In this document: piece after piece, positions 1 through 12,020 of the stretch
Numbering within the stretch: position 1 is the first letter of the stretch
How the letters are laid out: each line of letters opens with the position of its first letter
From: Musa acuminata AAA Group
Lineage: Eukaryota; Streptophyta; Magnoliopsida; Zingiberales; Musaceae
Assembly (NCBI RefSeq): GCF_036884655.1
Contig: NC_088330.1
Coordinates: 34,391,001 to 34,455,000 of the forward strand
Length of the DNA stretch: 64,000 nucleotides
Direction: 5' to 3'
Made by a program: the position numbers and the translations under genes
Notes under the pieces: model-generated
The model's input: only the letters and a program-made list of their open reading frames with translations
Database searches by the model: none
Told to the model about the DNA's origin: nothing

Positions 1-16
1 GTTTTGATTAACTCGC

Positions 17-3000
17 CTTCACAGTAGCAAATGTCAAATTGTTGGCATATTTCATTGTATACCTAGTAAACAAAGATCATGGTAATCAGAATGAGAATGT
101 AGCGGTATTGTTATAGGAGAAATCTTTGAACCACAACATCTTTGACACTGTCACAAAGCTCACCCAGCAACTTGGCCTTCTACATGCCAAGATCTCCAAT
201 CATCCACAAGCGAGAAGTTGAGAGATTTTATCCATGCCTTTGTGCCCACAAATGGTATGTAGAGGTCGTGATCACCGCTGTATGTGAAGATGCCACAAGA
301 AACAGTGAGATGCTGTTAAGTGCAACATCACATTTGCATTGATCGGTATCAACACTGTATTAAGTATTACCTGTACACCAAAGCACGGAAGCCTCTGGTT
401 GTAAGGTTGAGATGATACTCTAAGTTACTTTTGAGTCCCTTTGCATATGGCAAATCACTGTTGCACCTCTGCCATTCTTCGACTGTTCCCTGCATCATCA
501 TCAATTTTTTAGTCTTATGTTTAAGCAGAAGAATAAGTTATATTGGAGAAATCAGGATAGCGTAAAGCTGCGGCTGCTGCCCAAGATATTTTACTCCTTG
601 TTAAGGGATGAGTACTTAAGTCTATTATTGATAGGGGAAATATTCTCAACCAATAACAGTACGTGGCTGCTTGATTGACATAAATAAGACAAAGCCTGCC
701 CCTTTGGTCCGCCCACGTAGACATAAGTCCAAAAGAGACGGTTTTGGATTGTTCCCTCAAAAAATATTATATATGATATTCCCCTCCTTTTTACCTAGTA
801 CAAAAAGCTATCTTCGGCATAATAATCGAGGTAGAAAACCTTTTTACTATTTTCACCCATCCACCTCGGGCCTCACTTGAGTGCCAGAGGGACCAAGTCG
901 GGAAATCCACACCTGAACTCAGTCTTTGTGCAAGTCATCCACATGAGCACATCCACCTCAAGTCAAGAGAATTCCATAGATCCCTTGGTGGCCACCTCAT
1001 CACTCTTATGCACACGGACCTGAACCACATAAGGTTGAATTGGATGTCACCGATTTTTCTCCTAACAATTACTAAACCCGAAGCTGCTGCCCCTATGAAG
1101 TTTATTCCTTTTGCCTGGCTAGGTGCCAAAACTGGATTTTGCATCTATGGACTGCAATGCATTCAAGTTCTACAAGAGAAGCATTCTTTCTGTTTGCAGA
1201 ATCTACTCTGGCCCAGGTGGCCTTCTTGACTGTCTCTCAACTTGGAAAGTTGTCCATTGTTCCTAAGCAGCTTTCAAGTTTAGCTGTTTGTACTCTGTAG
1301 CTATATGGATGCAAATTTGGTTGGGAAGAAACAATTTGGTGTTCACAATAGGACTTGCAGTAATGTCAATTTGCACAGCTCCCGGTCAACTAATCAAGTT
1401 TATTACAGAAAGAAGAAATCTTTTTTGTTGCTTAAATTAACCGGGCATGATACTTGCTCCTCTTGTTTTCTTTCTTTTTATCTCTATTCTCTCTTTCCTT
1501 TTTCTCTTTTGTAATTCCTACTATGTTTTTTATAATAAAAACTATTAGGTTGTTCCACTAATTTTTTATAATAGATCTTTCTTTTTCTCTGCATCTTCGT
1601 TCTCCCTTTTTTTTTAACTTTTGAGAAGCTTTATTCTCCAGTGTGTTATCCTCCTCATGTCCTTACATAGAAATGCAATAATCTTACAGTAATAGCTTCA
1701 ATGTGGCACATTTTTTTTCCATTCTCATTTTCTATATTTAAAGAACTAATTTACTTCTGGTAATAAAAAAGAATTTCAATCAAGAATGCATTTGAACCAA
1801 GCCATTGCTCAATCTTCTGAAACTTTCTTGTTCTCATTATATATATGAAGGGTTTGGAAGAGCATACCTTCTTGATATGGAGAGCCTGTCTCACAGCATT
1901 GCTATTTGCCCAATAGTAGGACAGAAAATAAGCATAACCCTGCAATAAGAGATTGTTGATGTGTAAGCAAAAAGGCTTGAAGATATAAGAAAAGCAAAAA
2001 AATTATTAGACGTATGGCAGATGTGTGTTCATATGAAGGATGACTATCTACATCCAAGTGATTGCTAATATGTGCAAGCTTTCATCAATGTGAAAAAGCT
2101 GTTAGTACATTAATGGGCTGCACAGCACTCTCAAGTGCACAGGCTATGAATGAGTGATAAAACCCTAAGACTTTATTTAAGAAAATAAATAGGGATTTGA
2201 TCGCTTCGAGGGGATCAACCTCCAAGTTGATCAAAGGCTTTGAGTTATATGTAATTACTTGAGAAAATTAACCAAAGGCATTACATATATATAGAGTGAT
2301 TAGTCCTTAGCCAACTAGGACTGGGATTTCTAACAAAAATAAAAATAACAATTCCTAATTTGCTATATCAAAGGACTTCTAACATAATTAGGAAAAACTA
2401 AATAGGATATTAAAAATTAATATCAAATCCCTAAAATTAAAGACTCCTAAAATTAAGGAATCCTAACAATGAGAGAGAAACAGACTTGAGTTGGAGGACT
2501 AGTACTCACTCTGCAGTTTAGCTCAGGAACAGGTGGTGGCTTAAGTAGATCCATATTCTCCTTCAGGGATCTTCTATCTAGAATCATATCCTTTGGCTTT
2601 GGTGATGCCAAAGCACATTTTGGTTCCAAAATATGATTCTCATAGATCTCTGAACAAAACTGCCGGCAGAATACACCAATTTAACATAATTTTTGCCATT
2701 CAAACAATTAAGGTACATAAAAAACCTCACGTTCTCAAAAGTCTCAAGACACGATGCACATTGCACAGTGGTTGGATTTCGATGGTCTTGCCCTTTGCAA
2801 CTTCTTTGTATCATCTGAAAAGAAACAATTTGCTGTAAGATGTTTCTCTTGAACATTTACATCTGGCTTGTGCCTAATCAGAGTGAGATTACCTCAAAGA
2901 CACCATCTGATATAATTCCCACACCATGAGCATAAGGCACTCGAGAATTCTCATCAAAATTTTCACCTGTGACTGGGTTGCCAATTAGGTAACCCTGAAA

Positions 3001-5868
3001 GTGGCCAAATAAGAGAGTTGTTACTAAAATCTTTTGTTCCTCCTTTCTTTCTGAACAAAAAAGTAAGGACACCATGAAAGGGTATGAAAGCAGCTACAGC
3101 AGCAAGACCATATATGTGCAGAATTTGTGAATTAATGAATCTGCTCTCGAGCAAAACCATCATTCAATGTGCAACGAGTAATGGCTATGCTTTCAAAAAT
3201 TAATTAGGATTCTGTACATTCCCTGAGAAACTAGAAAAGATGATTGAAATGGAAAAGAACATTAATGAATTATGTAAGTTACAGAGTTCTTCTGAAATGA
3301 AACCTCATTTAGTTAAAGTTTCATTCAGCGATATATTCATATCCCTTTAAAAGCTAAAACAATGATCAATAAAGAAAAAACAGCAATTTTTGTAGACCAA
3401 TGCAAAGAAAATTACCTTAAGATTTAGTTGCTTGTTTCCAACTTTGGTACCTGGGTTTTAAGAGGATTGCATCAGTAAAGCATAATTAACTTTCAGACAT
3501 TCATTCACAGATCACACTTCTACACACTCAGCCACCCACATGCTTACCTGAGCGCTTGCAAACACACATAGAGACATTGTCCTTTAGTTATGTTCTTGTA
3601 GGCATACATATATGTCTTCATCGATTGCTCTATGTCCATAACAATGTATTAAATCTTTTACGGTTAAATATCATTTACAAAGTAAGCCAGTTTTACCTTA
3701 GAAATTATACCACTGTATACAAGGTTTTGAGACCAATAAATAGATCAACTGTGTGAGATGACAGATACGATAAATTTTATGTAACTATTTAGATCTAGAT
3801 AGGTATTGGCTAGAGTTTGCTCATCCAAATTAGCAGGAAATCTCTTCACTTTGCTTGACGTGAAAAGATAAAAAGTGAAATGACAACCTATAAAATAAAT
3901 GATGCATTATTATCTTGTGCTTGGTTTCGATACTTTTTTTAATAATAAATTTGAAATTCCCTTTCATTTTGACAAAAATCTTGTCGCCTCTTGTCTCATC
4001 TGTGGATTAGTTTGGTCTAACATGACTTGGAGTTCTCTCACAAATGGACTGATATAACAAAATCTTAAATCTTTCTTTTACTGAAGCTAGTTTTCATCCT
4101 AGATGCCTATCCACTTTAGGAAACAGAAGTTATGAGAAGATTGCAGAAAAGCTATTTCAGAGAAGCTATTCAATGGATTTCATTTATTCGAATACCACAG
4201 ACTTGCCCAAGCTTGTGCTATGAAAACAAACTTCTTATTCCAGAAAAACTGCAGACAAGAAGTTGAATTGAAGTTACCTTCGGATACGAGGTGAGCGACG
4301 ATGGGAACAATCTTTCCACCATATGAATCTCCGGATATGTAGAGAGGGTTGGAGAGGAACTGTGGGTGATCAATAAACCACTAAACAAAGAATTTGGGGT
4401 ATAATTGTAAGGCAACACATTTTTTTCTAAAATCTGAATTGTGTTCAGAATACACTCAGGAATCAGGATATGAATCAAATAATTAATCATCTCACCTTTA
4501 TGAGAAACTTATAAACATGTTCCGACCAAGACATGTCATTGGCATTATAACCTTCGTAACGACGTGAAAATGAGAACCCTGACCCAACCGGAGAGTCTAG
4601 AAAGATCATGTTGGCAACCTGAACATGGTTTTGCAGCAAAAAGAGATTTACATAAGTGAATACAGAGAAATGAGTAGTAGCAGAGTACATCACAAAGAAA
4701 ATAATGATATACAAATCTAGAAACATAAAACAATTCTTCTAAATAAACAAAGACGATAACCATATTCGAAAAGACAAGCAGAATCACATCTGATATACCA
4801 AGAAAAGGCATTTCTCACCTTTGTCCAAGAATACGGATGATATACCAAGTTTGGCAAGCTTCCATTGTACTCCGCAGGTACAAACTTCAGAGGACCTATG
4901 TTGGACACATGATGAACTTATCACACGTATCTATCTTTCAACAAGTTGCAGCCTGAACTTAGTAACAATACAATAAAAGGTGGCATAAAATGCTAAAATA
5001 TGGTGAGAACAATGGGAAATATAAATAGGACGACTTAGAACAATGATGAAATGTTATCTGAAAATATGGCCTCGATAATGCTTTTCATATGAACATATAG
5101 CTCTCCGAGTTAAAAGAATAGAACTCAGATATTAAGGGTTTAGGGGTTAACATGGGACTTATCACACTAGCGTTTCACCTTTCTTCCTTCGTTCCGACCA
5201 TCCATGGTGATGCGTAAGCTTAATCGATCCTCTCAATCTGTTAAGTTTAGCCTAATTGGTGCCAAATTCTTTTTTGAAGATCTATTATCTGACCCTGTTC
5301 ATGAGAATAATGAATGATGAACAACCGCAATGAACATGTCACATTGATTCGTCCAGTAAATGTCCATTTATTTCGTTCAGCTCTGAGAAGGTGGAGGTAA
5401 AGAGGAGAACTTGTGAGATGAGGCTACGAAACGTCAGACGCACCAACTTCGAAGACCAATCCACTCAGGGCAGAGCACCTGGGGCCGCCGTTGAGCCAAA
5501 GGAGGAGGGGGTCCTCGCTCGGCCGGCCCTCCGACGGGATGAAGTAGTAGAAGAGCTCCGCGCCGTTCACCTCGTCCACTTCCACGTACCTACAGCAGCA
5601 AGAAGCAGCACAGCATTCATGGAGACCGATCGCATACAGCTACGTGCGGGTGAGGAAGAGGCAGATAAGAGAGTCGGTCGTACCCTGTCTCCAAATGGAA
5701 GGGAAGGGGGCCGCGGAATCCGGGCAGGTGGGTGACGGTGGAAGCGGAGAGAGCAGGCGAGGGCGCAGAGTGGACCACGGAGAGGAGGAAGAGGAACAGT
5801 TGTGCAACCGCAATCCATGTTGGTTGTGGCTCACGGGATCGATGGCCGAGGCGGGCAGAGCTCGCCAT
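17..5868 (-). CDS. SCPL: Serine carboxypeptidase-like (SCPL) protein, partial (last exon off left edge)
   Basis: Family S10 alpha/beta-hydrolase, secreted or vacuolar; plant members are peptidases or acyltransferases using glucose esters. Thirteen exons (minus strand) join in frame to 452 codons: 5868-5684, 5589-5444, 4895-4819, 4618-4496, 4380-4278, 3450-3416, 2994-2893, 2814-2731, 2659-2510, 1939-1868, 489-371, 277-164, 62-17. Exon 1 encodes a hydrophobic signal peptide. Exon 5 has the nucleophile motif GDSYGG, exon 12 the catalytic Asp in SGDHD, and exon 4 the family signature [11 protein letters not shown]. The catalytic His exon should follow beyond position 1. Exon 2 reads NGGPRCS, where NGGPGCS is usual, so an oxyanion-loop Gly is Arg. 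The last visible intron appears to use a GC donor (AAG then GCGAGT). The gene is divergent from the PsaN-like gene. Start ATG at 5868 is supported by the signal peptide and a TATA box about 45 bp upstream. Acyltransferase versus peptidase cannot be decided here. Confidence 0.93.
2155..2468 (-). mobile_element. Solo LTR (copia-like) in SCPL intron 9
   Basis: A 314-bp block begins TGATAAAACC and ends TCCTAACA (plus strand). It is flanked on both sides by the perfect 5-bp direct repeat ATGAG (2150-2154 and 2469-2473). TG...CA ends with a 5-bp target duplication are the hallmark of an LTR. No internal retroelement sequence is present, so it is a solo LTR. Read on the minus strand it starts TGTTAGG and contains a TATATATA promoter-like run near 2290, so its own orientation matches that of the host gene. 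Assignment to Ty1-copia is by general appearance only. Confidence 0.8.
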
Positions 5869-6157
5869 TCTTCCGGACTGATTTGCTCAAAGCGGCCAAC
5901 ACCATGGCGATATATAGGCCCTGGACATGTGGCGCGGGACCCGTTCGTGACCCACCTACGTGTGTCCACCTCAAAACGTGCAAAAGACCACGTCCGTTCG
6001 TGGCCGAAGCTAATCCACATGACGTGGGTGCTCTCCATCCACCTCGCTCGTCCACAGGGAATTGAAACCTGCGGCCTTCCTTGCTCGTGCAATCTTAACT
6101 CCAACCATGGCAGTCACTCCCCTGTCTTAGCAAGCTGACAGTTCCATTACCCCATTC
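5869..6157. promoter_or_regulatory. Divergent promoter region between SCPL and PsaN-like genes
   Basis: Only 289 bp separate the start codons of two divergently transcribed genes. The SCPL-side TATA box is at 5909-5918. ACGT-core motifs occur at about 5951-5957 (CTACGTGTG) and 6019-6026 (TGACGTGG), the type bound by plant bZIP or bHLH factors. No clear TATA box is visible on the PsaN-like side. Shared regulation is inference. Confidence 0.5.
5909..5918 (-). promoter_or_regulatory. TATA box of the SCPL gene
   Basis: CCTATATATC on the minus strand lies about 40-50 bp upstream of the SCPL start codon at 5868. This implies a very short 5' leader. It sits inside the 289-bp divergent intergenic region. 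Confidence 0.5.
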
Positions 6158-6697
6158 ATGGCTCTCAAAATTGGAGCTCTGTCTACAATGAACAGGCAAT
6201 TTCCCAGCTCTGCTGCAGCTTCACTTGTTCTTCCAAGACCTGTCACCAAGTCAGCGCACAGAAATGACATCGGAAGAAGAGGGCTATTGACCTTGCTCAT
6301 ATCCACAGCAACTGTTCCTGAAGCCACAGATCCAAAGAAGGCTCTTCTCCAAGGTATCACTCATGCTTGTTTGCATCTATCTTTCAAGCTCTCACTGATC
6401 CATTGTGTCTGTTGCCAGAGTACCTGAAGAGATCCAAGGAGAACAAGGCCAAGAATGACAAAGAGGTTATCATTTTCATCCCTTGCTTACACACTGCAAA
6501 CAAGCTTTTAGGTTTCAGAAATCTATGAGCTGGGAGTTGATAGGTTTCCGTTTTCTCAGAGGCTGGATGACTACTACAAGAGGAACTACAAGGATTACTT
6601 CGAGTTCATAGAAGGTTCATTGAAAGACAAGAACGAGGAGCTGTTATCTGAGTCAGAGAAAGACATAATCAAGTGGCTTCAGAAGAACAGGAAATGA
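6158..6697 (+). CDS. PsaN-like small thylakoid lumen protein
   Basis: Three exons (6158-6353, 6419-6465, 6560-6697) give 126 aa. The N-terminus is Ser/Ala/Arg rich, like a chloroplast transit peptide. It is followed by a twin-Arg pair (GRRG), a hydrophobic stretch and a small-residue cleavage-like site near PEATD, which is a bipartite lumen-targeting signal of the Tat type. The mature part begins EYLKRSKENKAKNDKERL, resembling the N-terminus of photosystem I subunit N (EYL, KSK, NDK, RL spacing), then is rich in charged Lys/Asp/Glu/Tyr. It lacks the Cys-rich C-terminus expected of true PsaN, so I call it PsaN-like rather than PsaN. All splice sites are GT-AG and frames join cleanly. The likely role is a PSI-associated or lumenal protein; this is inference from targeting and local similarity. 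Confidence 0.72.
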
Positions 6698-7658
6698 AAT
6701 GCTGGTTAATCAGTATCAGTGATGCAAACTCTGAATTCAATGGTTAAATTCCTTGCAACGTATGCTAATTATAATGAACGCCTACTCTTGTACTGTGCAT
6801 TTAGTCGATGATCAGAATGCAGTGATTTTTCCTGAACTATATGTTAAATTACTTCAATATAAACAGATGATTCCTTCCTCTTTAAGTATTTGAACCACTA
6901 AATCATGTGTGTGTCATGTGGATTGGTCAAATCCATCTCAGTTTTGTGACCCCAAATCTGATTCATTGAGATCTGTTCATGTATTCTTTGTTTATTGAAC
7001 CCCAATTGTGGGTTCATTGACACTCTGATCATTGATGTAACTAAGTAGAGGAGAGGAGTCTGTCAGATGAAGACGCAGAGAAGAGTGTTCTCTTAAAGGT
7101 TTGTGTAAGTGCAAGTGTTGCATATTAGATCGAGTCATTAGTGTTTGGCTTTGACTTCTATGTTGGCAGATATTATAAGTCAAAGTATGCTATCAGTGTT
7201 TGGCTTTGACTTACAGAATGTGGCCTTAGAGTGAATTGCAAGTCAAAATTAGAATTTGACGTCGGATTTGTCTCTCGTGTCACACGTTGGATTTGTGTCG
7301 AGCTGATACTTAGGAAGGATAAAAAGCCTCGGCAGTCGAAGTCGACTTTGCACCCAAATCACTTCACCTCCTCCGTTCTTCTCGGGCTGATCATGTTGGA
7401 GATGTGACATTAAATGACTTCAAATGCAACAACACCATATAATAATGCCACTCCATTTTTCTTCCTTCGCATGCCCACAGTTCACATCGATTGTGTGCCA
7501 TTAACCCACCCACACTTCTTCTTCTTCTTCAAACCACATATAGTATATACAAATGATCTCTCTCTGTGATGCCGTGTTGATCTCTTGCACCTCTTCTTTA
7601 ATCGAGTCACTGTGCCACTGGATCCAACCTTGCCGAGCTCCCTCCTCATTTCACCTCG
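6698..7658. other. Intergenic, no gene seen
   Basis: AT-rich DNA between the PsaN-like gene and the first GT14 gene. A direct repeat of GTGTTTGGCTTTGACTT occurs at about 7141 and 7195. A TATA-like CATATAGTATATAC at about 7538-7551 may serve the GT14 gene downstream. Confidence 0.5.
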
Positions 7659-8895
7659 ATGAAGAACAGCAGCAGCCGCCCAACTCAAAGCTCCATGGAG
7701 ATCCAGATCCATTGCCCCGCCCCTGCAACGAAGCTGCCGCGCAAGGTCTGTGCACCCGAGGAAGTCACCCTCCTGCTCAGGATCTTAGCTCTACTGCTTC
7801 TTCTCCTCGTCGTCATGTCCATCGCTACCACCTCCATGGACGACGAGCGGTTGCGGTCCTGGAGGTTCAGACCGCGCGAGGACGACGACGACTCCATGGC
7901 TTATCAGCCACCGGCCGACCTGATGCACAACATGAGCGACGGTGAGCTGTTCCAGCGTGCAATGGACGTCAGCCAGTTGAGCCGGCACCGTCTCGGAATG
8001 GTTCCCAAGATCGCCTTCATGTTCTTGACCAAGGGAGCTTTGCCGCTGTCGCCGCTCTGGGAGAAGTATTTTGCCGGTCACAGTGGACTCTACTCCATCT
8101 ACATACATCCCCGTCCGTCGTATCACGCCGACAACGCGTCGAGTTCCGTGTTCTACAGGCGGCAGATCCCGAGTAAGGTATCGAATCCTTCGATGACCAG
8201 TGGCTTCCCCTGTTCATGTCCTCGTCATGTTAACGATCTCAGCGTCCAATCTGCAGGTGGTGAACTGGGGGAGTCTGTCCCTGGTGGACGCTGAGAGACG
8301 ACTCCTCGCGAACGCGTTGCTCGACCTCTCGAACGAGCGATTCGTGCTGCTGTCGGAGTCCTGCATCCCGCTCTTCAACTTCAGCTTCACCTACCAGCAC
8401 CTGATGAGCTCCAGGTACAGCTTCGTGGACGCCTTCGACGAGCCCGGCCCGGCGGCAAGGGGGCGATACCAGCCGAAGCTGGCGCCGGAGATCAACGTGA
8501 CGGAGTGGCGCAAGGGCGCGCAGTGGTTCGAAGCGAGCCGCCAGGTGGCCGTGATCGTCGTCAACGAGACCCACTACTACGCCAAGTTCGACGAGCTCCG
8601 CGACGTGATGTACCTCCAGGACGAGCACTACATACCCACCATCCTCACCATTAAGGCGCCACATCTCATCGCCAATCGAACGCTGACATGGGCGTACTGG
8701 ACCGGAGGACCGCATCCGGAAACTTTCGGGAAGGATGACGTGAGCGATGGGTTCCTGAGGAAGATAAACCAGGAGAAGAATTGTTCCTACAATGACCAGC
8801 CATCGACAGTCTGCTACCTGTTCGCCAGGAAGTTTGCTCCCAGTGCACTGGAGCCTCTGCTGAAGCTGGCACCCACTTCTCTTGGGTTTGGGTAG
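7659..8895 (+). CDS. GT14 / DUF266 (core-2/I-branching type) glycosyltransferase, copy 1
   Basis: Two exons (7659-8177, 8257-8895; intron 79 bp, GT-AG) encode 385 aa. Type II membrane protein: a short basic cytosolic N-terminus, one hydrophobic anchor at about residues 41-55 (LLLRILALLLLLLVV), then a lumenal catalytic domain. Family motifs of plant BC10-like GT14 proteins appear in order: PKIAFMFLTKG, PLWEKYF, YSIYIH, VFYRRQIPS, AERRLLANALLDLSNERFVL, SESCIPLFNF, EPGPAARGRYQPK, WRKGAQWFE, DEHYIPT, ANRTLTW, HPETFG. The Glu of DEHY matches the catalytic-base position of animal core-2 GlcNAc transferases. Plant members act in the Golgi on cell-wall or arabinogalactan glycans; the exact substrate is unknown. 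First gene of a same-strand tandem trio. An alternative in-frame start is at 7695. Confidence 0.92.
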
Positions 8896-10682
8896 AGCGA
8901 AGACATGATGATGATGATGATGCCCAAGTTACAGAGCATTGGGAAAGAGGATGAGATTGAGAGATCACAACATCGAGGCATGAACAGATGAACATGATCA
9001 TCGACAAATGTAACCACCAAACTCAGAAATTTCTAATAATAATATTTATACACTGTGCATTACTCTTGACAAGGCCACGAATCCAACTCCTCATGAAGAA
9101 CATGCATTCCAAGTCCTGTTCTGGTTCAAGAACTTTGCTCCTGGAAGACGGAAGGAGTCTTAATGAAACAGGAACCTTGTTCGTCATGGAGAATTAAGGT
9201 CAATACTACTCATGGAAGAGCTACAGCACCAAATGAACCGAAATGGAAAACTGGCCACAGCTCAGATTACATCGCCACTGGCTTCTTCTTCTTCTTCTTC
9301 TTCTTCTTCTTCGCTTCTTTGCACAGCAGACAAAAACCTTGTCGAAGTTAAAGCAGACGCCTGTGGATTTAACGGAGACAGTGCTCGAAGCCCAAACAAA
9401 GTTGACCGGCCGCCAACCGCGGCTCCTTGTCGACTGCTCTCCTCCGTTGCGTTCTAGGCTTCTGCGCTGCTCGTCTTGCACTCGAGACAACGAGTCATTG
9501 ACAATGACATGCACAGTGATGCTTCTCCAAGGAATACATTGGGATTTCCCTCTGGTAACGAGCGCACCATTCGATGCTTCGGTCAAGTGGGAGACTAAGC
9601 GTAGAGAGAGGGAGTGGAGACGAACCTAACGCATTAGTTCTTCTGGGGACTTTACTGTGAGAAAATTAAAAGTGATGGCCTTTTTATAGGGCTGGGAAGA
9701 ATGTAAAACATCAACAAAGGAGCTTCACAATTGTTGAAAGACCACTAAAATCTCTCCAGCCGGCAGCTCATGCGTTGCATCCGAGAAGGATTTAGACGCA
9801 CATGGGAGGGTCTATAAAGGCTTCGAAGAAGAAGAAGAAGAAGAAGAAAAATGCGATGGAGTAATATAGTCAATGCAGTCAATATGTTTAATGCATGCCA
9901 GTGACTTTTTTTATTATTATTTTATTATTATTTTTATATCTTATCATAATAGATTGCAGTAGTGTTGTGGGTCCCATTTTGTTGTTGACAGTACTTTTGT
10001 TTTGTATTTTTTATTATTTAACACGTGTTGTCATAGGCAAAGCGAAATATGTATAATATGATCAAAAACTTTTTTTTTTTTTTTTTACATGTGCATTTCT
10101 ACGCGACTTTACATGCAAAGAACTATCTTAGATCCTTTAACAAACATTTGATATGCGTGAGAGATATAGTAGAGCTACATTACAAGTACGTGATCATTTA
10201 AGGAAATAAGTATAGAGACGTATGAAACAAAGTCATAGTAAAACGAGCATTTGAGATTTATACTCAAATGAGTTAAGAAGGAAAAATATATATGCATATA
10301 AAGGTTAGATAATTAAATTTGAGCTATGATTTTTTATATCATCGATCGAATTTGACATTATTGGATGCAAGCGAGAGTGATTGATAAAGGATAAGATTAT
10401 ACGAGTTTGAGAATGGTTGATGATCAACCGAAAGAGTTCTTGTAAGGATTTATAGAGATGATGACTCAGTGCCTTGGTTGCATTAGTATTTACAACTTGC
10501 AAATTTCATATTTATATTTTACAATACTTATAAATGTTTATTTAAATATATTTTTATATAGAGGATAAATAATGAAAACGGGATTCATGGCTTTCTCCGA
10601 GTCACATCGAGTAAAAGATCTCTCAATTAAGTGCACTAATTCCAACCTAAGTTGACTCCATCTCATCTCTATCTCCAGATAT
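8896..10682. other. Intergenic with simple repeats
   Basis: No gene recognised. Contains a (TTC)n microsatellite at about 9283-9315, a (GAA)n run at about 9826-9849 and a poly-T run at about 10069-10087. The rest is AT-rich. Confidence 0.6.
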
Positions 10683-12020
10683 ATGTCGCATTGGATCGAT
10701 CTGAACCCTAGCTTGGACCCAACCTTCGTCCTCCCTCACCACTCCACAATGCAGAGCGGCAGCAGCTCAGCTCATGTCTGCATGGAGGATGGAGTCCGTT
10801 TCTTGGACCTCGGAAGGAAGCAGTCAAGAGTTTGCTCATCGGAGGAAGTCACCGTCGTGGTGAAGGTCTTCGCCGTGCTGCTTCTCCTCGTCGTCATCGT
10901 CTCTGTTCTCGGCACCTACGCCGGCCAGCAGCTGTGGTCTTGGAACCCCGCCATGGGAGAAGAAGAAGACTCCATGGTTTCCAAGCCTCCGATCAACCTG
11001 ACACACTGCATGAGCGACGACGAGCTCTTCCGGCGTGCAGTGAATGTGAGCAAGATGGGCAGGTATCGTCGTTCCAGGGTGAGTACTCCCAAGATCGCCT
11101 TCATGTTCCTGGCTCGAGGAGGTTTGCCACTGTCTGCCCTCTGGGAGAAGTATTTCGAAAGCCACCGTGAACTCTACTCCATCTACGTCCATTCCCATCC
11201 GTCGTATCAGCCCGACTACCCCTCGAGTTCGGTGTTCTACGAGAGGCAGATCCCAAGCCAGGTACGTACAACGAGTCCTCTGTTTCCCAAATGCTTCGAC
11301 TCCTAATCATCGTCTTCCTCGTAAAGATCTCGGCTTTTGCAGGTGTTAGCCTGGGGTGGTTTGTCCATGGTCGACGCTGAAAGAAGACTCCTGGCAAACG
11401 CATTGCTCGACGTCTCCAACCAACGCTTCGTTCTGCTGTCGGAGACATGCATCCCTCTGTTCGAGTTCAGCTTCACCTACCGCTACCTGATGCGATCCAA
11501 GTACAGCTTCGTGGAGACCTTCGATGATCCGGGCCCCGGCGCCAGGGGGAGATACGACCCGAAGCTGCAGCCCGAGATAAGCATCCAACAATGGCGTAAG
11601 GGCACGCAGTGGTTCGAGATGAGCCGCCAGGTCGCCGTTGTCATCGTCAACGAGACTGCATGCTACGCGAGGTTCCATGAGCTTGGCGGGGGCGCGATCG
11701 TTCCGGATGAGCACTACATTCCTACGGTGCTCACCATTACAGCACCCCATCTTATAGCTAACAGAAGCCTTACTTGGACGATGTGGAAGAAGGATCACCA
11801 AGGTCACCCTGCAACCTTTGGGAAGGATGACATGAACGGGACGTTCCCGGAGCAGATCAACCGGGATCGGAACTGCTCATACAATGACCGGCCATCTGCT
11901 ATCTGCTTCCTGTTTGCCAGGAAGTTCGCTACCAGTGCGTTAGAGCCATTGCTAGAGTTGGCATCAGCTTATTCTGGATCCGTTAGGTCGAGGACTGATG
12001 CAGAAGACTCAAAGTCCTGA
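10683..12020 (+). CDS. GT14 / DUF266 glycosyltransferase, copy 2
   Basis: Two exons (10683-11261, 11343-12020; intron 81 bp) encode 418 aa, with the intron at exactly the same codon position as in copy 1 (after IPSQ, before VLAWG). One transmembrane anchor (VVKVFAVLLLLVVIVSVL) follows a longer N-terminus than in the other copies; in-frame ATGs at 10749 and 10782 are alternative starts closer to their length. Motifs PKIAFMFLARG, PLSALWEKYF, AERRLLANALLDVSNQRFVL, SETCIPLFEF, DPGPGARGRYDPK, WRKGTQWFE, DEHYIPT and HPATFG are intact. The C-terminus ends in a divergent Ser/Arg/Asp-rich tail instead of the PTSLGFG ending of copies 1 and 3. Golgi glycosyltransferase by family. Confidence 0.91.

Noticed and set aside
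8239..8715. 158-codon minus-strand frame opposite GT14 copy 1
   Set aside because: Shadow of a GC-rich coding exon. Similar antisense frames occur opposite copies 2 and 3 (11346-11807, 13211-13912).
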